A stretch of 64,000 nt of DNA from Actinomadura cremea. GTDB taxonomy: Bacteria > Actinomycetota > Actinomycetes > Streptosporangiales > Streptosporangiaceae. The stretch spans positions 434,001 to 498,000 of the forward strand of contig NZ_BMRF01000002.1 of NCBI RefSeq assembly GCF_014648495.1, in the 5' to 3' direction. Below are positions 60,490-64,000 of this stretch, piece after piece. Positions within the stretch are counted from its first letter, which is position 1. Every line of letters begins with the position of its first letter. The position numbers were made by a program, and so were the translations under genes. Under the pieces are notes generated by a model. That model did not search any database and was not told the origin of the DNA. It saw only the letters and a list, made by a program, of their open reading frames with translations.

Positions 60490-61284
60490 ATGCCGATGGT
60501 GACGGAGTACCAGCCGGGCATGCCGTGCTGGCTCGATCTCGCCAGTCCGGACCTCGCGACGTCCAAGCGGTTCTACAGCGAGCTGTTCGGCTGGTCCTCG
60601 TACACGATCACGCAGGAGGTGTACGGCGACTACGAGGTCTTCACGCTCGGCGGGGCGCAGGGCCCGACGGTCGCCGGGCTGCAGGCGCTCGCCGACGAGA
60701 CGCAGCCTCCGACCTGGACGGTCTACTTCCGCGTCGAGGACGTCGAGGTGACCGGACGTGCGGTGGCCGCGGCCGGCGGGCAGGAGCTCGTGGAGCCGAT
60801 GCAGGGCATGCATCTCGGGCGCGTCGCCATGTACTCCGACCTGGAGGGGGCGGACTTCGCCCTCTGGCAGCCGTACGGGCGGGAGGGCATGGAGATCCTC
60901 CGGGAGCCGTCGGCGATGTGCTGGGTCGAGCTGGCCTCGCGCGACATCGAGAGCGCCCGCCGGTTCTACGGCGACGTCTTCGGCTGGCGGGCGAAGGAGT
61001 ACCAGTACTACCGCGCGGCCCCCTATACCAACTGGGAGGTCGACGGCCAGGCGGTCGCCGGCATGGTCTTCATGGACGAGCACTGGCCGCCCCACTGGGG
61101 CGCCTACTGGATCCCCTACTTCTGGGTGACCGACTGCGACGGCACGGTGTGGAAGGCCGCCGACCTCGGCGCGCGGGTCACGATCCCGCCGACCGACATC
61201 GAGCCCGGACGGTTCGCGGGGATCGCCGACCCGACCGGTGCGCGCTTCGGGGTGATCACTCCGGATCTCGGCTTCACGGGCTGA
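60490..61284 (+). CDS. Two-domain VOC protein 2, tandem paralogue
   Basis: A 264-residue paralogue of the preceding gene with the same two-module plan. Divergence is moderate over most of the length, but 85 bp near the 5' end (60522-60606 against 59693-59777) differ at only two adjacent bases. GGGAGCC precedes the ATG. The pair may form heterodimers or act on related substrates; function unknown. Confidence 0.9.
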   Translation: MPMVTEYQPGMPCWLDLASPDLATSKRFYSELFGWSSYTITQEVYGDYEVFTLGGAQGPTVAGLQALADETQPPTWTVYFRVEDVEVTGRAVAAAGGQELVEPMQGMHLGRVAMYSDLEGADFALWQPYGREGMEILREPSAMCWVELASRDIESARRFYGDVFGWRAKEYQYYRAAPYTNWEVDGQAVAGMVFMDEHWPPHWGAYWIPYFWVTDCDGTVWKAADLGARVTIPPTDIEPGRFAGIADPTGARFGVITPDLGFTG

Positions 61285-61367
61285 CGGACGCGCGCCCCCG
61301 GCGGGCGGCCGGGCCCGCGGTTCAAGGGCCGGACGGCGGGCAGGGCACATCGGTGCGAGTCGGGAAC

Positions 61368-62450
61368 ATGGTGCGGCGCCTCGCGCCGCGGACGGACCGC
61401 CGGTCCTGGGAAGACCGGATCAAGATCACGGTGAAGGGCGTCGTCGCGGCGGTCGGCGCCTGGCTCATCGCCAAGCATCTCCTCGGGCACACGGTGCCCT
61501 ACTTCGCGCCGCTCGCCGCGCTGCTCGGGGTGTACCCGACGGTGGCCCGGTCGGTGCGGGAGAGCATCGGCTACGCCGCCGGGTTCCTGGTCGGCGCGGC
61601 GCTGGCGATCCCGGTGGGGGTGTACATCGGCCCGACCACGACCGGGATCGCCGTCGTCCTGGTGGCGGGGCTGATGCTGTCGAGCTGGCGCGGGTTCGGC
61701 AACCAGTCGTCCCAGGTGGTGTTCACGGCGCTGTTCGCGCTGCTCGTCGGCGGCCACGACGCCGTCGGCTACGTCCAGCCGCGCCTGGCCGACGTCGCCG
61801 TCGGCCTCGCGGTCGGGCTCATCGTCAACGTCGCGCTGTTCCCGCCGCTGTACCTGCGGCACGGCGAGTACGCGGTCCGGCAGACGCGCGACGTCCTGGC
61901 GGAGGCGATGGACGCGCTGGCGGACGGTGTCGCCGACCCCGGCGAGGACTGGCGGAACCGGTGGGACGACGCGGAGCCGCGGCTCGGGTACGTCGCGGAC
62001 CAGGCGCGGTTCGCCGTCGACCGGGGCTACGAGAGCCTGCGCGGCAACCCCCGCGCGAGGCTGTGGGGTTTCCGGCTGCGCCCGCGCATGGCCGACCAGT
62101 GGGGGTCGCCGCGCCAGATGACGACGCTCGAGCACGCGATCGGGGACACGCGCTCGATCGCCGGGACGCTGCGGGAGGCGACCGTGTCGGAGAGCGGCGA
62201 GCTCCGCCTCGACCGGACGTTCCGCGCGGACTACGCCGAGCTGCTGCGGGCCCTCGCCGAGCTCGTCCGCTGCGAGCCCGCCGGCGACGCGGGCTCCGCC
62301 GAGTCCGCGGGCGCGGCCCGGGAGCGCGCCCGCGAGCTGCAGCGGGAGCTGGAGCGGCCCTTCGAGGAGGCCGGGGCGCCCGGCATCTGGGACCCGCGCC
62401 GGGAGCTGCTCCGGCTGTCCTATCTCGCCCTCGCCGTCCTGTCGCCATAA
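61368..62450 (+). CDS. FUSC-type aromatic-acid exporter family membrane protein
   Basis: A 360-residue protein with about six N-terminal helices (KGVVAAVGAWLIAKHLLG, FAPLAALLGVYPTVARSVRESIGYAAGFLVGAALAIPVGVYIG, TTGIAVVLVAGLMLSSWRGFG and so on) and a helical cytoplasmic C-terminal half, the layout of the FUSC/aromatic acid exporter family. Location just before a gallate-pathway operon suggests transport of an aromatic acid, but a separate promoter follows. The ATG is used; a GTG five codons upstream is possible. Confidence 0.85.
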   Translation: MVRRLAPRTDRRSWEDRIKITVKGVVAAVGAWLIAKHLLGHTVPYFAPLAALLGVYPTVARSVRESIGYAAGFLVGAALAIPVGVYIGPTTTGIAVVLVAGLMLSSWRGFGNQSSQVVFTALFALLVGGHDAVGYVQPRLADVAVGLAVGLIVNVALFPPLYLRHGEYAVRQTRDVLAEAMDALADGVADPGEDWRNRWDDAEPRLGYVADQARFAVDRGYESLRGNPRARLWGFRLRPRMADQWGSPRQMTTLEHAIGDTRSIAGTLREATVSESGELRLDRTFRADYAELLRALAELVRCEPAGDAGSAESAGAARERARELQRELERPFEEAGAPGIWDPRRELLRLSYLALAVLSP

Positions 62451-62482
62451 TTGTTGACAATTTGGGTTACAGGGCTGAATCT
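62449..62482 (+). promoter_or_regulatory. galB promoter with GntR-like operator and leaderless start
   Basis: TTGACA (62454-62459), 17 bp, GAATCT (62477-62482) form a promoter whose start point would fall at or next to the galB ATG (62490). The -35 box is inside the palindrome AATTGTTGACAATT (62449-62462), which fits the TnGTnnACnA core of FadR-type GntR regulators. Confidence 0.6.
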
Positions 62483-62489
62483 AGGTGCC

Positions 62490-63230
62490 ATGAGCACTGC
62501 GAATTCCTCCGGTCCCCTGCTCGTGATCAGCGCGCACGCGGGCGACTTCGTCTGGCGCGCGGCGGGCGCGATCGCGCTGGCCGCCGAGCGCGGCGACCGC
62601 GCCAAGGTCGTGTGCCTGAGCTACGGCGAGCGCGGCGAGTCCGCCCGCGCGTGGCGCGAGGGCAAGGAGCTGGACGAGATCAAGGCGATCCGGCGCGCCG
62701 AGGCCGAGGCCGCCGCCGCCGAGCTGGGCGCGGAGATCGAGTTCCTGGACGCCGGCGACTACCCGCTGACCGAGAGCCCCGAACTGGTGGACCGGCTGGT
62801 GCGCGTCTACCGCGAGGTCGAGCCGACCGTCGTCCTGACCCACCCCCTCGCCGACCCCTACAACGGCGACCACCCCGCCGCCGCCCGGATGGCGCTGCAG
62901 GCGCGGGTGCTGGCGCAGGCGATCGGCTACGACGCGCCGGGCGAGCCGCTGGGCGCCCCGCCGGTGTTCTTCTTCGAGCCGCACCAGCCGGAGCAGTGCG
63001 ACTTCAAGCCGAACGTGCTGCTGGACATCACGCCGGTGTTCGAGCGCAAGCGGCGCGCGATGGAGTGCCTGCCCGCGCAGCGGCACATGTGGGACTACTA
63101 CACCTCGCTCGCGAAGCGGCGCGGCGTCCAGCTCAAGCGGAACGCGGGCCCGAACCTCGGGCTGCCCGTCGAGACGCTGGCCGAGGCGTACGTCCGGCTG
63201 TACCCGCAGACGACGGGGGAGCTGGCGTGA
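62490..63230 (+). CDS. galB: PIG-L family hydrolase fold protein, probable 4-oxalomesaconate hydratase
   Basis: A 246-residue PIG-L/LmbE-fold zinc protein. The usual HPDD is replaced by HAGD in ISAHAGDFVWRAAGAIAL, and the later metal motif is HPLADPYNGDHPAA. This wording matches GalB of Pseudomonas gallate degradation, which hydrates 4-oxalomesaconate to 4-carboxy-4-hydroxy-2-oxoadipate. The two next genes are the expected aldolase and tautomerase, which strongly supports GalB over a sugar deacetylase. The start codon follows AGGTGCC but the mRNA may be leaderless. Confidence 0.88.
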   Translation: MSTANSSGPLLVISAHAGDFVWRAAGAIALAAERGDRAKVVCLSYGERGESARAWREGKELDEIKAIRRAEAEAAAAELGAEIEFLDAGDYPLTESPELVDRLVRVYREVEPTVVLTHPLADPYNGDHPAAARMALQARVLAQAIGYDAPGEPLGAPPVFFFEPHQPEQCDFKPNVLLDITPVFERKRRAMECLPAQRHMWDYYTSLAKRRGVQLKRNAGPNLGLPVETLAEAYVRLYPQTTGELA

Positions 63231-63934
63231 GGACGGTCGTGGTCACCGACCCGCCGCGCGCCGACTTCGCGCAGGTGGACGTGCTCGCGGCGTTCGGCGT
63301 CGCGACGGTGCACGAGGCGCTCGGCCGCACCGGGTACCTCGGCCCCGGCATCAGGCCCGTGCACCTCGGGTCGCGGATCGCCGGGACGGCCGTGACGGTG
63401 CTGTCGTGGCCCGGCGACAACCTGATGATCCACGTGGCGGTCGAGCAGTGCCGTCCCGGCGACCTCCTGGTCGTGGCGACGACGTCGCCCTCGACGGACG
63501 GCATGTTCGGCGAGCTGTTCGCGACGGCCCTGCAGCAACGGGGCGTCCGGGGACTGGTGACCGGCGCGGGCGTCCGGGACGTCGCCGAACTGCACGCGAT
63601 GGGGTTCCCGGTGTGGTCGGCGGCGGTCAGCGCGCAGGGCACGGTGAAGGCCACGCCGGGCGCCGTGAACGTCCCGGTCGCCCTCGGCGGGCAGGTCGTC
63701 CGGCCCGGGGACGCGATCATCGCGGACGACGACGGCGTCCTGTGCGTCCCGCGCGAGCGCGCCGCGGACGCGGTCGCCGCCGCTCGCGCGCGAGAGGAGA
63801 AGGAGGGGGCGACGCGGGCCGCGTTCCAGCGCGGCGAGCTGGGCCTCGACCGCTACGGACTGCGCGACCGGCTCCCCGGGATGGGCATCGAGTACGTGTC
63901 CTACGAGCAGTACGCGGCGGAGGGCGGCACGTGA
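63227..63934 (+). CDS. galC: RraA-like aldolase, probable 4-carboxy-4-hydroxy-2-oxoadipate aldolase
   Basis: A 235-residue member of the RraA/HMG-aldolase family. Family features are VATVHEALGRTGYLGPGIRPV, GDNLMIHVAVEQCRPGDLLVV, the GVRGLVTGAGVRDVAEL metal/substrate motif and VRPGDAIIADDDGVLCVP. It should split carboxy-hydroxy-oxoadipate to pyruvate and oxaloacetate. GTG overlaps the galB stop (GTGA), and its own stop overlaps the next gene. Confidence 0.9.
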   Translation: MRTVVVTDPPRADFAQVDVLAAFGVATVHEALGRTGYLGPGIRPVHLGSRIAGTAVTVLSWPGDNLMIHVAVEQCRPGDLLVVATTSPSTDGMFGELFATALQQRGVRGLVTGAGVRDVAELHAMGFPVWSAAVSAQGTVKATPGAVNVPVALGGQVVRPGDAIIADDDGVLCVPRERAADAVAAARAREEKEGATRAAFQRGELGLDRYGLRDRLPGMGIEYVSYEQYAAEGGT

Positions 63935-64000
63935 CGGACGGCCTGCGCTGCATGCTGATGCGCGGCGGGACGTCCAAGGGCGCGTACCTCCTCGCGGACG
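63931..64000 (+). CDS. galD: PrpF-family isomerase, probable 4-oxalomesaconate tautomerase, N-terminal fragment
   Basis: Only the first 23 codons are in the window, starting with a GTG that overlaps the galC stop. The residues GLRCMLMRGGTSKGAYLLAD match the N-terminus of the PrpF family, whose GalD members convert the keto form of 4-oxalomesaconate to the enol form. Position after galB and galC supports GalD. Confidence 0.8.
   Translation, partial: MTDGLRCMLMRGGTSKGAYLLAD

Noticed and set aside
62490-63230. Mycothiol-type or sugar deacetylase of the PIG-L family
   Set aside because: HPDD is replaced by HAGD and the next genes encode the GalC and GalD steps of the gallate pathway.

Overview
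The window (about 74% GC, genes tightly packed with many ATGA/GTGA overlaps, GTG starts and SEC/lipobox signals) comes from a filamentous actinomycete. Two 'conservon' signalling operons, a two-domain geosmin synthase, a family 2B encapsulin and DasR-like operator sites all fit this; the protein flavour suggests Streptosporangiales (Actinomadura-like), but genus is an inference. No rRNA, tRNA, CRISPR array, transposase or phage gene is visible.

Layout. 1-1.8 kb: end of a family 2B encapsulin shell gene and its likely cargo, a polyprenyl diphosphate synthase. 2-5.2 kb: a secreted GH3 hexosaminidase under a DasR-type box and an orphan PotD-like lipoprotein. 5.3-9.4 kb: a conservon-type operon lacking the roadblock gene, then galT. 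10.4-13.7 kb: a membrane protein and two unknown genes. 13.7-20.8 kb (minus strand): a six-gene operon coding a UDP-GlcNAc-type dehydrogenase, a processive GT2 polysaccharide synthase, three CE4 deacetylases and a lectin-fold protein, i.e. a secreted amino-sugar polymer locus. 21-21.3 kb: a 49-residue peptide gene with a strong terminator and a second DasR-like box. 22-25 kb: a CstR-controlled sulfane-sulfur detoxification operon with two operators.

25.1-27.3 kb: geosmin synthase; 27.4-31.1 kb: a three-subunit molybdenum hydroxylase; 31.2-36.3 kb: STAS protein, a small barrel protein and a complete conservon (sensor ATPase, roadblock, DUF742, GTPase, CYP157-like P450). 36.5-43.1 kb: AraC regulator, two-component system, lipoprotein and a MacAB-like exporter. 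43.2 kb: remnant of an internally deleted monooxygenase gene. 43.5-47 kb: carnitine-type acyltransferase, methyltransferase and Fe(II)/2OG oxygenase, an unassigned small-molecule pathway. 47.3-49.5 kb: SpoIIE-type phosphatase and a secreted esterase.

49.6-51.8 kb: the most novel-looking system: two homologous two-cysteine peptides sharing a leader with the motif LAGEVLP[EQ]R, the second translationally coupled to an M50 membrane metalloprotease with a PqqD/RRE-like N-terminal region, with an attenuator-like hairpin between the peptide genes. 52-64 kb: ferritin-like protein, F420-dependent oxidoreductase, DUF4097 lipoprotein, MFS exporter/HxlR pair, bicovalent flavin oxidase, second esterase, two tandem VOC proteins, FUSC-type exporter, and the start of a gallate (4-oxalomesaconate) operon galB-galC-galD that runs off the right edge.
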